Positions 1-14,270 of a stretch of DNA of 64,000 bases are shown here, in pieces (the first letter of the stretch is position 1; each line of letters starts with the position of its first letter). The position numbers and the translations under genes were made by a program. Below the pieces are notes generated by a model. That model ran no database searches. It saw only the letters and a program-made list of their open reading frames with translations, and was not told the DNA's origin. Source of the stretch: Archilochus colubris (lineage: Eukaryota > Chordata > Aves > Apodiformes > Trochilidae); the NCBI GenBank assembly GCA_023079485.1, contig CM041083.1, positions 140,629,052 to 140,693,051 of the forward strand, read 5' to 3'.

Positions 1-494
1 AAGGTGCTGTGAGCCACCATCTGCTCCAGGCTGAACAAAAAGGGTATTACAAGCAGAAAGAGCTACTGAAGGATACAGCTAAATGTGACTGTGGCACCTT
101 TTGCCTATTTGGCTGCTTAGCTCCTTGTGACGGGTCCATGGCACAAACCCAAACCTGACTCAGAGCTGCTCCAAGGGAATCTGGGAGTTTGTCAGTCTCT
201 GAAAAGGGAAGAGCAGTGGGACCCTGGTAGTTCTGCAAATAGGTAACAGGCCTCCGAAACAGAGATGTGAACCACTCACCTTTCTTCTGAACAGGGCAGG
301 GTCAGGGGGGTAGAGAGTGATTTTCTTTCACCCCCTCTGTGGCCACACAGCAAAGTCATGGAACCATCTGCAGAAGTTTTAGTAAAATATCATATGGTGG
401 AGGTTGAAAAGCTTGTTGCTTTCTAGTGTGAACACTGTCTCCTGGGGCTGGGACTGCCTGACTCCAGGGAAAAGGTGTGTGGTTGCTGCTGGCA

Positions 495-905
495 CTGATT
501 GCTCTGCTTTTCCCTACAGAGAAGAGGCGGCTGCCATCCTGCAAAGGAAAAGCTGAAATCTTAATGATATCAATAAGGAACTGGAGGAAGGAATTGTTTC
601 ATTAGGCATGATGAGTGGTAAAATAAGAAGGAAGTTGCCACCTTCAGCTCTGAACCTGGATCCCAGCTTTATTGCCCATGCTAAGCAGACTGGCATGCAG
701 GCGTTCCTGGCTAATGACTGAGTCACTTCAGAAGTCACAGATTTGCTGGTACATGCCCATAGCAAACATCCACAATCTGATGGTGACTACTGGCCCATAT
801 ATCAAACAGTGGATGAGCACCTACAACCTCCAGTTGTGTCATACTAAGATTGCTATCTCATTAAAAATAGCAGTTTACCCCCAGATCAGCAGTGATAATA
901 TTAGA
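495..905 (+). pseudogene. Degenerate coding-like stretch, parent not recognised
   Basis: One plus-strand frame, starting after an acceptor-like TTTTCCCTACAG (about 521), reads EEAAAILQRK, then INKELEEGIVSLGMMSGKIR, LPPSALNLDPSFIAHAKQTG, and TSEVTDLLVHAHSKHPQSD. It is broken by TGA/TAA codons and probably one frameshift near 560. The composition is unusually protein-like, suggesting a decayed exon or retrocopy, but no family is recognised and chance is not excluded. Confidence 0.3.
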
Positions 906-3900
906 TGAGGATATTGTTGGCATTACATTTCTTCACCCCCAGTATCCTATCCTTTCCAGATGGGAATTATTTGTACTTGGGTAAGTGCAAAGTCTTAATT
1001 AGCATGCTCAGAGATTCACAGATGAAAGATCTACACAAGGCAAAAATAGTAACAATTATTATTCCTACAGTGAGCTTTTCCATTACTAACTGTTTAAAAA
1101 TATGCATAATATGCTAAATATGGGAACTTATTACTTCCTTTGAATAACTCATTATTTTCATTCTTTGCATTTTTATCTTCTTTTTTTTTTTTTTTTTTTT
1201 TTAAACTTTTGCTTAGGTTCTCAATAGCCTCACCATGACCTAGACCCTGTTGGGCTAAGTAATATACTGGAAAAAGAGAAGACAGTCCCTGCCCCAGACC
1301 TTTCCAGCTTAACTGCAGTACAAGAGACAGTGATCAAGAACTGAGACAAAACCCATCAGTGCAGTTGGCCCACTGTGCCTGCTGGTGAATGCCTTCATGG
1401 CCGGTGGGATGGCAAAGAAGGGTTTTAAGAAGGGGTTGTAAGGAGGGAGGATCAGAAGGTCACTTGGATAATGCCTGTGGGGAATGACCTCCTCAATCAA
1501 AGTTTCAGTGCTTCTCCTCAAGGTGCTTCATTAGCAGGGCCACTCAGGCAGGGGTTACAGCCCCCATGTCATGTTAACCACATTCCTTGCTGCTGCAGAG
1601 GGTGATATTTGCAATGCAGGAGAGACACACCTGTCTTTGTGAAACACTGTTTTTCTACCCTTTGCACAGAAAAAAAAAAAAAAAAAAAATCTTAGCAACT
1701 GAGAGATGTTTGCAGTGCTCCTCAAGGTTTTAAGTCAGAGGATGACAGAAGATGATTTGTACAGCTGTGCTACAAAGATTTGTATTTATAACCATAAAAA
1801 AAGGGCCAGAGTCCATAGGTTTGTCTCACACTGCTGATTTGTTGTTGTTTCCTCATGTATGTGAGTGACTGCATGGATTATTATTACAAATATTATTCTC
1901 AAGGCTTTTCCTGGATCACTTTCTCATGTTTCACAGAGCTGAGCACAGACTGGGGAATGCTGATTTTACTGTTCTTGTGCCTGGAAGTGGGGTCAACTCT
2001 GCTTCAAATAGTGGTTTAGTTGTTACCCAGATACAAGCCTCAGCAGCTTACAGCCAGCCTGGGCTACAGTGACAGAGCCAAAGAGATGGAGAAGAGCATA
2101 AAGATAATGACAAGCTCTGCTAAATTGAACTAAAGCCAATGGTAGACACCTACACAAGAAAGTCTGGGACAGAAGTCTTTGCAGAAATGGGAGGCTTCTC
2201 ACACAGAAAGGTGTTTATGCAAGTGATGGTTCCAACTGACTCCCACCCTTGGCAGTTTTCTGTTCCATGTAATTGTGAGGTAGGCAACTGCATCTCGGGT
2301 TATTTACTGCTTTGGATTGAAAAGGAGTAAGGTTACAGGAGTTAGGAGGCACCATTTCAGAACAAGTCACTACCAGTGAAAAAATGAAAAGCAATAAAAC
2401 GTGTTAGAGGCATCATATGTTTTCTTAAAAGGTCAATGTGTTTCTGACCATGTTTTCTCTGTGAAGAAAATAATAAGACATGTTTTTTTATTTTGCTAAG
2501 GACATTGCGTATGTCCTAAATTGAAAACACTAATTCTTTCTAAAGAACATTATATTCTTTCCATAGCACATCCTGTGACTCAGATATAGAAAGTCTGTTG
2601 CTGTCTACCCTACCTTGCAGTATAATGGCAATGAGTAACCCTTAGAAGTAGAAAGAGGAAAAAGGCCCCTCCTTTCCTAAGAATGGAAAGTTTGATAACA
2701 AACACACATTATTTAACAGACTAAGCTTGTTCATAAGAAAATTTAAAGAAGGACATCTGAAGAGGTAAACAGCTAATATTAAGGACACTGGCTTCTTAAA
2801 GTCAAACCGACAGGCCAGAATACTTTGGTACTAGACAAATGGCCTGCTTGTGGAGCTGATGTAAAGTAAGGGACTCCCACAGCATTTCAAAGATACAACA
2901 CTATTCATATAGCCATATTACTAACGATACACAAGAGAAAATATTTCTTTCCCCTTTTAAGACATTTGTACTTTTTAGAGATGCCAGCACTGACAAAGGC
3001 ATAGATCTACCACTTCCTGCAATGGTGAAGACCTTTGACAAGAAGTAACAGATCACTTCCCCTTTGCTGAAGAGCACAGCTGATGGCTGTCTTTCTAAGG
3101 GTGTGTCTTCCTTGTAGGCACACATACAGCTGTGATACTGTTATCAAAGGCATTTTAATCTGTAGCTTTTAATTGCTTCCAAATAGCTCTGCTTGCTTTA
3201 ATGTAACACCATACACCCAACCAGCTGTTAGGCCAAGTGCCTAGTTTGCTTACCTGTCTCACCTGACAGAGCAAACTCAGTGCCTTAAAGCCTCAATTTC
3301 ATGTCTCTTGCCAGCTCAGCACATCCTGGTTTCTCATCCCTGTGTCCTCAGCACAGTCTAAATGAATGTATTAAATGCTGTGGGACATGAGTTTTGTCGC
3401 AGGTCATTACTGGTAGCACAAGCACTCAGGATGTTTTGGACAGGACAAGACTTACAAACGCCACTTCTCCTACATTATACATATGGTTATTGTCAAAGGG
3501 CTTGGAATATCATGTGAAACATTTTGTCTGCCTGAGTATAACACATACCAGTCATCTTCAAGCATGTTCCTGGAGCAAACTGGGGCTGCAATGCTAGCAC
3601 ATGAGAGAAGACACTCTTTGGGCAGCAAGAGAGCCTTACAGCAAAGGTAATAAAACCAGACAATAGAGGACTGAGAATTCAAATGCTGATCAGCCTGCCC
3701 AGTGGTAGGTAAAGAGGCTGAGGAGCCTGGCAGGAGCCTGGGCTGGACAGTACTGAAAATGAAAGCATCTTATTTCCCTTGGTGCAGAACAGCATCAAGC
3801 CCTGTCATCTGGCCCTGAACAACTGACAAAGAACAGTGGAGCCATGGTTTAATATGGGCTTAGCTGGCACGCTGCTGGTAGGGCTAAATCATAAAAGTAA

Positions 3901-6900
3901 ATGTCTTGCTGGAACGAATGCTAACCCTCACTGGCTGAGCAAAACAGGATTTTTTTTTCTCCCTGAGGGGAAGTTCCAGCAGTTTTCCACACACCGAGTC
4001 TAATCCCTAAGACTGGCGTATCTCCTGGGAGAGGAGTCACCCAGTGCATGACACATTTCAGTAGAGCTTTGCCTCTTTAAGGAATCTACATGCAAAGAAA
4101 GACAGGGCCAGGGAAGCCACCTCAAAGGGGCTACTCTTTGGAAGAAAAGCTAATGATGTATTGCAGAAGTAAGGAACAGTGTTGCAGACATGTAACATAA
4201 AAATACAGTGCATCCTATAAAAATAACTGAGTCCCTGAAATAGCTCAGAGCACTGGGCTCTACTGCCAATAATTCATGTACCCATCACATTTGTTAACAG
4301 GCAGGTGACAGACCCTGAATGTACACCCACACACCCACCCAGTCTTTCATCAATCATAATGTTATAAGCATGGGCAGGTTACCTGTGGGTGACAGGAAAT
4401 GATTCTGGGGGGTTGGAATCAAATTAAAATGCAGATACCCTTCAAAGCATACCTCTCCTTTCACATCTTTAGAGAAATACAAGTTTATTTCTGAATATAG
4501 AGGGGTGGATGCATCTTGCTCAAGTACAGCTTTTTAAGAGTTTTATGAACTGATCTAAAAATGGTTGCTTAGGCTTCCTGTACAGAGGTGGGTGTCTGAA
4601 ATCGGATGGATGAAACATCTTCTTTGGAGATGCCTACATGCATCTGTTGTTCTCTGCCTATGGAAGCTGTCCAAGCCCTGGGCTGGAAAGACCCAGCTAG
4701 TTGAGCAGGGGATCTCACAAAACACAATTAATCACTGTGACATGTGCAGTACTCAGAGTGGGGCACCATGCCCCAGCTTCTCTTCTTTCAGGCAAATAGT
4801 CCTATGACATTCATCATGATCTCTCCTGTCTCCAGGAGCAGGATTTCACAGAAACCTTGTATTACTGCTCCAGAGACTGGTGTCCAGCAGCTCATCTCCC
4901 TGCAAGACAGCAGCTCCCAGGTGCCACCAAGTTCAAGAAATAGACATTCTGACACACACACTTGAAGCAGCTGACCCAACAGCAAACATCTCTTACTCTA
5001 GAAGGTAAAGGGAGGGCAGGATTCTTGGGCCAGAATAAACCTTAATCTGTGGAAAAACGATGGGAGACACATCACATGAAAAACATATGGGAATGATGTG
5101 GTCTCCTTCACATCTCTGCTGTCAGCATGGGCTTTTCTTCTCTCAAAGTGCCAGTCAATGTGGAATGAATCACTACAGCAGCTTGGTGAAGCAGCAAGCC
5201 GTGAACATATTTCCTTGTGTTATCTCATGGTGATACACTGAGGATGTGGTTAATTAGGGCATCATCCTCACCCTGGCAGACTTTCTCAAATAGAAATGGA
5301 TTTTGAGGTTTGCTGCCTGTAGGCTGAAGCTGCTCAGCTGAGAGCCACAGAATCATTTAAATATGTTTACTCCTCTGCAAGTCACCTGTTATGCAGCAAT
5401 GTCCATAAATATGTAAAAAAATGAAAAAACAAGAAAGATAGAAAAAAGTTAACCTCTCCCCTTCATCCCTCCCTCCCCCTCTTTCTGAGGGTTTGGAAAA
5501 TCTGTGTTGTTAACTCTTCTGATAGCATAATGGAAATCACAGGTGCTGGTGTCAAAGAGCTATGGATGGAGGATAAAAGCAAATTGCTGCAAAGAGTGGC
5601 AAGAAACCTACATGCCATCTATGTATAAGCCTTTTTTGCAAGTATCTGCAGCCATAGCTTATCTTCACAGGGAACAGTACCCTGTTTTCTGACTCTGAAA
5701 GAGTATTTTCTCCCTGTTCCTACAGGAAGGGGGTTTTCATGTTTGGTTTGCCTTTCCCAGTTCATTCAGGGCTCTAGATCACAGATGTCTTTGTATGGGG
5801 GAAGAGAAGGAGCACATTTTAAAGAAACACAACTAAATCTAACTATTGTAGATATGGTTAATAGCTTTGGCCAGAAAAATACCTTGTTTCAATTGTTTAT
5901 AACTTTGAACAGATGGTCTGAAATTTTCCATTCTCTGACTTCAGTTTGATTTAATCAGAGGCTTTGGGCAGGGGGAAGGGTGTTCCTTTTCATATCAGAT
6001 GTGGGAGATCAGGAACTACAGAATAACAGCAAGGGACAGAGTGTTGTTTTTCACACTCAAAAATATGTAAAGGTTGCAATGTCACCATCCTAGTGAGGAA
6101 GGAATTGCAGTTTGGCATGGAATGTGTTTTTTTTTGTTTCCCAGGTAACAAATGTCTGAAAAACATACATTACACTGGCTCAGCAAAAACAACATTCACC
6201 TGGAAACAAGGTCCAGCTTAGAGCTGAGTAGAGCCCTTCTCTGTAAATGCAGTCCCAGTTTCTTCTTCTTTCTTCTTCTTCTTCTCTCCTTGTCAGTAAA
6301 TGCAGTTCAATCTCTTGAGCATCTTGGGTACAGGCAGAGGAACTGAGACTCGGCAGCCTTTCTCTTCTGTGTTTTCAGTTCCAGAAAGAATTTGAGAAAG
6401 AACCTTTCCCACCAGGCTTACCTTAGGTTACTGGCTTTGGTTTGAGAAAGTGCCAAATTATGCCAAATGTTCCCAAATGCTGGGTCCTCAATATCTCAAG
6501 TTGGATATTCAAAATAATTAACACACACAACATGCACATTTTTCATATGATCTTCATTTCTGTGCTGATGATGGCTTTGTGTAAGCCCTGAGATGGTTGC
6601 TGATACAAGCCACACAGAAAGTCTTCTGAGAAAATATTTTTCTCCTCTGAACAAGACTTGAGGTATGTTCAGCAAACAGTACTTCAGATTCTATAAGACA
6701 AAAATCAAATTATTGCATGTCTAACAGTGAGTGTTACCCATGCAGGGACTCTGCTATCCTCTTGCACTGAAAAGAAGTCCTGCAGAAAAAAGTGTTACAT
6801 GCAAGGCACATTTCCCATCCAGCTCTGATTTTCCTCCTTCAGCAAACCACCCTGGTCAGGCACAAACAAGTTTGACCCCTGGCATGTTGCCCTGCACAGA

Positions 6901-9900
6901 GAGACTGGTATGTTTACCCCTTGGAAAGAAAAAAATTCCAGGGTAACTCAGATGGACTTTTGGCTCAATACCCACAATATTTGACTGGGAACTCATGACA
7001 GCGTTTTCAAAGGGACAAGGTACTATTGGCTTTGGTTGTTTTAGGGACTGTCAGCCTCATTTACAACACTGCTCTGATGTGATCCCTTATCAGTTTCTGG
7101 CTTCTCTGCAGCTGGAGCTGGCATGACTGTTCCAGTGGTGACCCGTAGGAGTACTCATAAAAAGAGGAGCTGGCATCTTACACGGGAGGATGAAACTCAT
7201 CCTCTGACATCCCCCTGTCTAACAGCAGTGCCTGAATCACTGCTGACTCAAGTGCCTGCAACCGCAGCAGGAAAGGAGCCTGAGTGATGAGTGAAGAGTT
7301 ACAAGCACGTCCCAGCAAAATAAAAAAATAATAATAATTAAAAAAAAAAATAAAGCAACAACACTAACTTTTTAGTATTAATTACACTGTGATGGCAGGA
7401 ATGTGACAGAAAGATTTATCAAAAATCTACCAGAGAGCTGATTCATAAAAGAAGGTTGGTTGCCAACATCTGTGTGGTTGAAGAAAGAGTAAATACTTTG
7501 CCTGCTTTACCTCTGTTTAGTAATGTTGCCCAGCTGAGTTCTGATGGCATTTACGTAACTTTTGTTAAGACATAATTGTACCTCATCTTTTTAGTATCCA
7601 ATCAACGAGAAATCTTTCTGTTTTATTAATGAACTTTAATTCCAGCAAGTTTGTCATGTGTGTAAACACACAAGAAGAGGACATGATCCAAAAAAAATAC
7701 ACATCATTCACGTGGCCAGGGGCCCATGTGTCTGCCTCCTGGGTAAAATGGTGTTTCATTACACCTGAGTTTTCATTCTCTGTGGCCAGCAGCTCATATA
7801 AGTCACTGTCAGCTGCTTGGTGGGGGAAATCTGGAGCCCTCTCAGGAACATGGGCTTGAGCCCATATAATTTTTCCCTGAGCTTTTCCCTTCAGCTTTCC
7901 CTTTTCCCTGAGAAGTGCTGAGGTACTAACAGGCTGACTCCTGTTCTTACCTCTGCTGTCAGAGTGGTTCCAAAGAATGTTTATCAATATGGTGATAGGC
8001 ACTTTATATATATTTACATATATATAAATATATGTTTGAAAAGTAGTGATAAATGAGGCATGATGGTTTTCATTCTTCCTATACAGCATGAGGAAAAGTT
8101 TGCTGATATTTCAGAACTGATTATTCTAAAAACACTGCCAGTCCACATCACATTAGCACAGCACATGGTCCTGTCTCAGTCTATCTGCCACTGGGACTGT
8201 CATGATGCATTTCTGGGGTGTAGGCAAGTAGAACAGTCATGACCTAGAGATGAAGCAATGCCATGTAGATGATTACAAAGACTCTTGCTCAGGGAAAAAT
8301 CATTGCTTTCCCACTGTTTTTCAACAGAGGCTGTGAGAATGTCAGTACCAGAACTCCCTAAAACACTGACAGGCTGTTTGCTTCTCTTTTGCATACAGTT
8401 AGAAAGACTGAAACATCTTTAACATGTCTTATGTTTGTTTGGGTTTGTTTTTTTTTTTTTAAACTGCCTGTGGCACTTGTGGCAAAGGATTGGAATGAGT
8501 GCCGAGAAGAGCAGAGGAACCATCCCCCTGGCCCAAAGCCAGGCAGCTTGTGTCCTCTTTGCTTACTGGACTGCAAGTAGCAGGGAAATGATGTCTTTCC
8601 TAAGAGAACTGCTGAGGTCGACAGCTGAAATCTGTTGTTGGGTGAATCTTTAAATATTTCCCTCCGGGCCACAGGCAAAAGTTGCCAGGAAAGATTGAGG
8701 CTCATGTCAAGAGCACAGCACGTTGGGTACTAAAAGCCCAGCTCCAGAGGTGGGAGAGGCTCTGGGTGCTGTGTCAGGAAGGGGGAAGAGCAGGAAGGGA
8801 AGGAAAGAGCTGGACTTGGTGAAGGTGTTCCTGCCAGAGCATGATGGGCAGGGATAAAGACTGTATCACCAAGACAGGAGTCAGTCTGCATCAAAGACAA
8901 AGAAAAATGGGACAGTTTTCCAATTTCTTCCTATGCTTATCTAAAATCTCTCAGGAACTCCTCCAAGATTTCATGCCCAAACCTATGCAATATAATCACT
9001 GATGGGGCTTCCAACACTGGAAGGGGAAATGTCACCAAAAAGATTTTTTGAAAGTCAGTGTTACTTAAACCAGGATTTCAACTCAAGGCAGATAAGTAAT
9101 TCAAATGCAAACGCTGTCTCCTTGGCTAATCCTCCTCAGAAATCTTTTCATAGTATGAGATAAAAATGCATGTTAAATCCTCTCCTGTTTAGAGCAAAGC
9201 CATTTTAGAGGGTATCATTGTATAGACCACATCCAAACAGCACTTTAAATATGGCAGAAACTTTATTATGTGTCTCTTAGCTTGGTTTAACATCACAGCA
9301 AAAAGACACTCAAGGGTCACAGAGCAGAGTGTTGTTTCTAGTCATAGGAGGAAAAATCCTTGTCTGCAGAGTCTGGAGTTCTCTCTCCTCTTTCTCAAGC
9401 AAGATCATCTGTGGGTAAACCAGGACCTGGAGAGCCACCATCAAAATCAGATGGCAGCTCAGTTCCATTGCAAATCACATCAAACCTTGACACCTTCATT
9501 GTCTTGAAAATAGCACTTTAGGGTGCTGGGATAAACTTGTGTGGGTTCATCAGTTACCAGCGAAGGAAAAAAATTCTCTATTCAGTTAGTCAAAACTACA
9601 AAACACAAGCTCTAGGGCTGTCCTGAAAGAGTTCCAAGTTAACTCAGTTATTCCTTCAAACAAGAGTTCATGCGGGGAGTCTTTTGGCATAATGTGTGGA
9701 AAAAGGTGGGATTTTTTAACCATAACAGCTTGCTATGACACAAAAAAAAAAAAAAACAGGTTGAAGGAAGACTTGCTTTTAAATATGTCCATGGCAATAA
9801 AAGCATTCACATTTGTTCCAGTGTATTTAGCATCCAAAATGAAGTTTTAATGCTACCTCTATATTTTTTCATGCCAAGCTCACATGATCTCAGTTTTGAA

Positions 9901-9954
9901 TATAAAAGAAAAAAAAATTTAAAAATGTAACTTTTTATGTTAAATTGCTCTAAT
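906..9954. other. Intergenic, no gene recognised
   Basis: AT-rich sequence with only short, unrelated open frames. It has a T-tract at 1,182-1,202, an A-tract at 1,670-1,689, a TTC-rich run near 6,260-6,287 and an ATATA run near 8,008-8,035. The longest frame (7,583-8,089, minus, 168 codons) shows no recognisable domain. Confidence 0.5.
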
Positions 9955-9956
9955 TC

Positions 9957-10282
9957 TTCTCCTCTCTTCTTCTCTTCTCTTCTCTTCTCTTCTCTTCTCT
10001 TCTCTTCTCTTCTCTTCTCTTCTCTTCTCTTCTCTTCTCTTCTCTTCTCTTCTTCTCTTCTCTTCTCTTCTCTTCTCTTCTCTTCTCTTCTCTTCTCTTC
10101 TCTTCTCTTCTCTTCTCTTCTCTTCTCTTCTCTTCTCTTCTCTCCTCTCTTCTCTCCTCTCTTCTCTTCCTCTCCTGTTCCTCTCCTCTCCTCTCCTCTC
10201 TCTCCTCTCCTCTCCTCTCCTCTCCTCTCCTCTCCTCTCCTCTCCTCTCCTCTCCTCTCCTCTCCTCTCCTCTCCTTTCTTT
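9957..10282. repeat. Pentanucleotide microsatellite (TCTTC)n then (TCTCC)n
   Basis: An almost uninterrupted polypyrimidine array of about 325 bp: TCTTC units in the left two thirds, a mixed junction at 10,140-10,200, then TCTCC units. Long open frames on both strands here (Ser/Leu/Phe-rich and Arg/Glu-rich) are artefacts of the repeat. Confidence 0.98.
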
Positions 10283-13200
10283 TTTTACCACTCTCATTAG
10301 AGTGGAATGCAAATGCCTTCTAATCCTGCATTAAATGATGCCTCTAGGACCTGTCATACCTGGTTTGCTCTATCCTCTTATCACCTCCCCAGGGCAAGGT
10401 GGATATCAGCAATGTTTTGGTAGAGGGTTTTCTTTTTTTTTTTGAGTTATACAAGCTGCTCTGTGTTTATGTTAGATTAGACAGACTGAAGAAGTACCCT
10501 TGATACTCACAGTGGGTGAAAACACATTTTTATAATTCCAAATGTCATCTTAGTTGTTTGTGCTATTTATTTCCACACTTGTTTTTCACATTTTTTGTGG
10601 CTTTAGCCCCCTAACACAAGTTGTTGGACTTCTTTTCCAGACTCCTGCATGGACTATGGTTGTCATAATATATTAGCAAAACATGCTTGCCCTCTGCAGT
10701 GCAATCCTGTCCCAATCAGAAATAAATGTCTCTCTTGTAGTTGTGGGTGGTTATCTGTTTTTTTTTGTTGTTGTTGAAAGTTACATTTCAGTATCCTTAT
10801 TTCTCTGACCTGGCTTGCACTACCTGTATGCACACAGTTGCATCAGTGCAGCCTAGGACAGAGTGAGTGAGCAGCTGGGTTGGGGGATGAAGTGAGAAAT
10901 TCTTCAGCTGCTTTCATTGCCAAAGCAAACACATTGTGTACCTACACCACCAGCACACAGTGACCAAGCTTCTAAAAAAAAAAAAAAAAGGAGAAAAAGG
11001 AACAAACAAAACCCCCATGACATAGGAGATGTGTCACACGCAGTAGAGCATGTGGTAGAGAATCACTGCACGAAGTCTGGTCCTGTGGTGAGGTTTCTGC
11101 CTGATCAGCCTCTTGCATGAGCCTGTGTGTCAGAAGAATATTTAAATATTTACTGCCCTGGGACACATGGCACAGAGCATGCTTCCTGCACATGGTCATT
11201 TGGTGAGAGCTGACATGAAAAGAGGACATTCCCTGGGTTGTATTTTTCCCCATAGGTAATTGTAGGCTCAGAGTCCAGGCCCTTAATTCCTCCATCTGAA
11301 AAATCTCCCATTCTTGGTGAACAGCATGATGTCCAATGGCTTGTCCCATGAGCTCTTTTTCTAAAATCTCACACATATATTGTCAGAAAAAATGTCCTGG
11401 GCACACTGGCACAGTGGTGGGCATGGTAGAGGTGTTTCAGCCAGAGCAGGACAGCCAGCCCATGTTCTCCAGGGCAGCTATTCCAGCATGGGCTGCTTGT
11501 TACACCAAGTTTATTCAGATGAGTTGTGCTGATACAAGCATTTTAAGGAGAGTGCAGCTTCACTCATGCTTGGGGGGGCTGCACTGCTTAGACTTAAACT
11601 TGTCTAATTGCACTGATGCAAAAATCCGTGTACAGGCGAGCCCTGAGATCCTCAGATTCCGGTGATTTGTTTTTGACTTGCAGTCATGCTGAGAAAAGGC
11701 AAGATTGTGCTTGTTTAGCCAGCAGATGAAAGTTGTCATACTAGAAATACCATTATGGTAAGATTAACAGTGTGTGGAACTTGTAATAATTAGTTACCCT
11801 ACCAGCACATAAATAAAAGGACAAATTGCTGCCAACAAACATTTAGATATTTGTTGTAAATAAAAGCAAAAACGATGGGTGTTTTCAAAACAAGGAGGAA
11901 GTATGACAGATTTGCTTGACCTGTGACACATCCCTTGGGATGAATTTTTTTCCCTTGGGAGGATTATGATAAAATTCCCATGGTGGGTCACTCTGGCTGT
12001 TTTATTAGAATTCAGCCAAACATCTGCAGGATATCAAACTTCAATGTATACAGATTAAATCGGTTCTGGAAAAAACATCAGCAGCACTCTCCTGCAAAGC
12101 ATTAAGAAGGAGGCATTCTTCATGAGCTTGGCAAAAAAGCATGAAGCATTGAATAAATTCCTTTACTTTAGGGAAGGGGAATGTCCATGCTATTTTTGTC
12201 TAAAAATCAAACAAAAACAACCAACCAAACAAAACCAACATGAAGAATAAGAAATGCCCTTGATAAGTGGCACAAGGGCAGTCGTAGCTCCTGCTCACGG
12301 GGAGTATTCAGCAACCAGTGGACAAAGAGGGTATTTTGTCACCCAAGCCCTGGTTTTACCCTGGTGCTGTGGGGGTGAGCTACCTGGGGCTGCCTGTTTG
12401 CAGCTCCCAGCCCCGTCCTCTTGGGGCTTGTGACCATCCCTAGGTCATGGTCTAGAGCACTGGAGCTGGCCTGCAGAACTTCTGCTTCCCTTTCCCACTG
12501 CCAAACTTCATTTTATCTGCCAGCTGCAGGATACCAGAGAGGCCTCATTGTCTCCTGTGCTGTTCCTGCATGAATGTTTCCTAAGCCAGTATCTTGCAAA
12601 GTATTTCAGGCTCAGCTGGCTGACTCAGCAGGCATCCCGAGAGGTGTACACACAGGAGGACACAGTGTAGGGGCAGAGAGTGAAATCAAAACACAGCTGG
12701 CAAGCAAGGTACACCTCCCCCTCATGGAAAAAGTGTGGCACATAACAAAGCTTCTAGCAGGATGAGAAAATCTGATGGAACTTAAGTATCATGACAACAA
12801 ACATCCCACTGCTTATGGAAAGTCTCAGATGGGGTGGGCCCTTTTGTTATAGCCCATGCCTTTGCTCAATGCCCTGCATGTGAGTGCAGCAGATCTGCTT
12901 TGCATGGATAATCCTCTATAACCTGAAGGCTGCAATCAGTGAGCCAGGCTTTCTGCAAACCTGCAAACAAGTTTCCAAATGACACACCCCAGAAAGCCTA
13001 CCTGTCACGTCCCCACAAGACTTAGAGGTGTTTTCAACACTGCCACAGGCTTCAAAGGCAAAGTCCCTGCATTCCCAAAGGCATATGAAGCTCTACACAA
13101 CCACAAGTACAAATCATACATTCATTTTTCCTAGCTATTTTAAAAGCAAACAGACTGTAGAACTACAGTGATTTCTGTGATTACCTTCAATAAAATTGTG

Positions 13201-14183
13201 TGTTTGAAGAGTGTGAGCATCCTGGGGTAAATGCATCTGGTATGACTATTATGTTGTACACGTGCTGTAATTTTTATGAATCTGTCATTATCAAATACAA
13301 TTACATTAATATATGTCATTACACCCTGGGTGTAAGGAATGAAATCAGAGGTGAGTTATGGGTGGGGAACAAAAAAAATGGGAAAGTCAATGATGGCAAA
13401 GCAAAGTGGAGTTCAGCTAACACCAGGACTCTTCATCCTAACAACAGGAGGGATGCTGTGAGCTGGGGAATGCCTGGCCAGTGAGAACCCAGGTCTGGAG
13501 CTAGGACAAAAGAGGAGACTGGCCTGCCAGAGAAGTGATGTAGAGGTGTGTGTGTGCTGTGTGTGAGTGTGTGTGTGTGTAAGGGGAATTGTCAACACTA
13601 CCTGGTGTTAACTCCCTGGGAAAAACACCCATAATAAAGGGTGACTCTTTGAACTCCAGAATGAGAGTGACTGAACCAAAAGTATCCTTCCAAAGCTGGA
13701 TAGCAGAGACTAAAGTTAATGGCCAAATGTATGCAGAGGCTTCTGTACATGCATTCCCTTTTCTGCACTACATGTCCCTTCAGAGAATAAATAATAATAA
13801 ATAATTGCTTTATTTTGATGGAATAAATAATCAAATTATTATTTGAGGAATAAATAATGCTTTATTTTGATGAATCTGTGTGTGGGCTGCTGCGGCTGTC
13901 AAACATCTCCCCTCCTTCCTAACACATTTGGGTTGGGTCTTGGCTGGATGTCTGTGTCCCCCTTGCAGCCAGGGGAGGGAAGGCAGAGTTTTGGGGAGGA
14001 TTCAGCCCCACACCCCCAAGACTTGCCCCAAAAGCACCATGGTGGTACCCACCACTCTCCACCAACTGATGGAGGAACCATGGACAAATTGGCTCAGGCC
14101 AGACAGCTAAAGCTAAATGAGCTAAATGTTACCTGTTCTCAGCATCAGCCAGACTCCCAGAAGTCAGAAGTTGCTGGGTGTCC
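10283..14183. other. Intergenic, no gene recognised
   Basis: No frame with a recognisable product. It contains an A-tract at about 10,975-10,989, a GT-rich stretch near 13,546-13,580, and an AATAAATAAT-rich duplication at about 13,788-13,872 in which a TTTATTTTGATG-ending unit occurs twice. Confidence 0.5.
13546..13580. repeat. Imperfect (GT)n microsatellite
   Basis: Alternating GT with short interruptions over about 35 bp, immediately 3' of GTAGAG. Confidence 0.85.
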
Positions 14184-14270
14184 AGAATCATAGAATTGCT
14201 TGTGTTGGAAAAGATCTTTAAGATCTTCAGGTCCAACCTTTCAGAAGAGCTGAGCCTGTTGGATTAATAT
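14184..14270 (-). mobile_element. CR1 LINE 3' end fragment
   Basis: Starts with AGAATCATAGAATTG and continues into GGAAAAGATCTTTAAGATC, the reverse complement of the CR1 3' terminus. Diverged and short. Confidence 0.7.

Noticed and set aside
1182..1202. Homopolymer T/A tracts (also 1,670, 9,740, 10,975, 19,418, 21,259, 49,782) as retroposon tails
   Set aside because: No adjacent coding or SINE-like sequence was recognised except near the YWHAE fragment, so they are treated as simple tracts.
7583..8089. 168-codon minus frame
   Set aside because: Low-complexity Tyr/Ile-rich start over a TATA run, no domain, no splice context; likely chance.
9937..10323. Open frames through the CTCTT/CTCCT array on both strands
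   Set aside because: Pentanucleotide units give unavoidable low-complexity frames; no coding signal.
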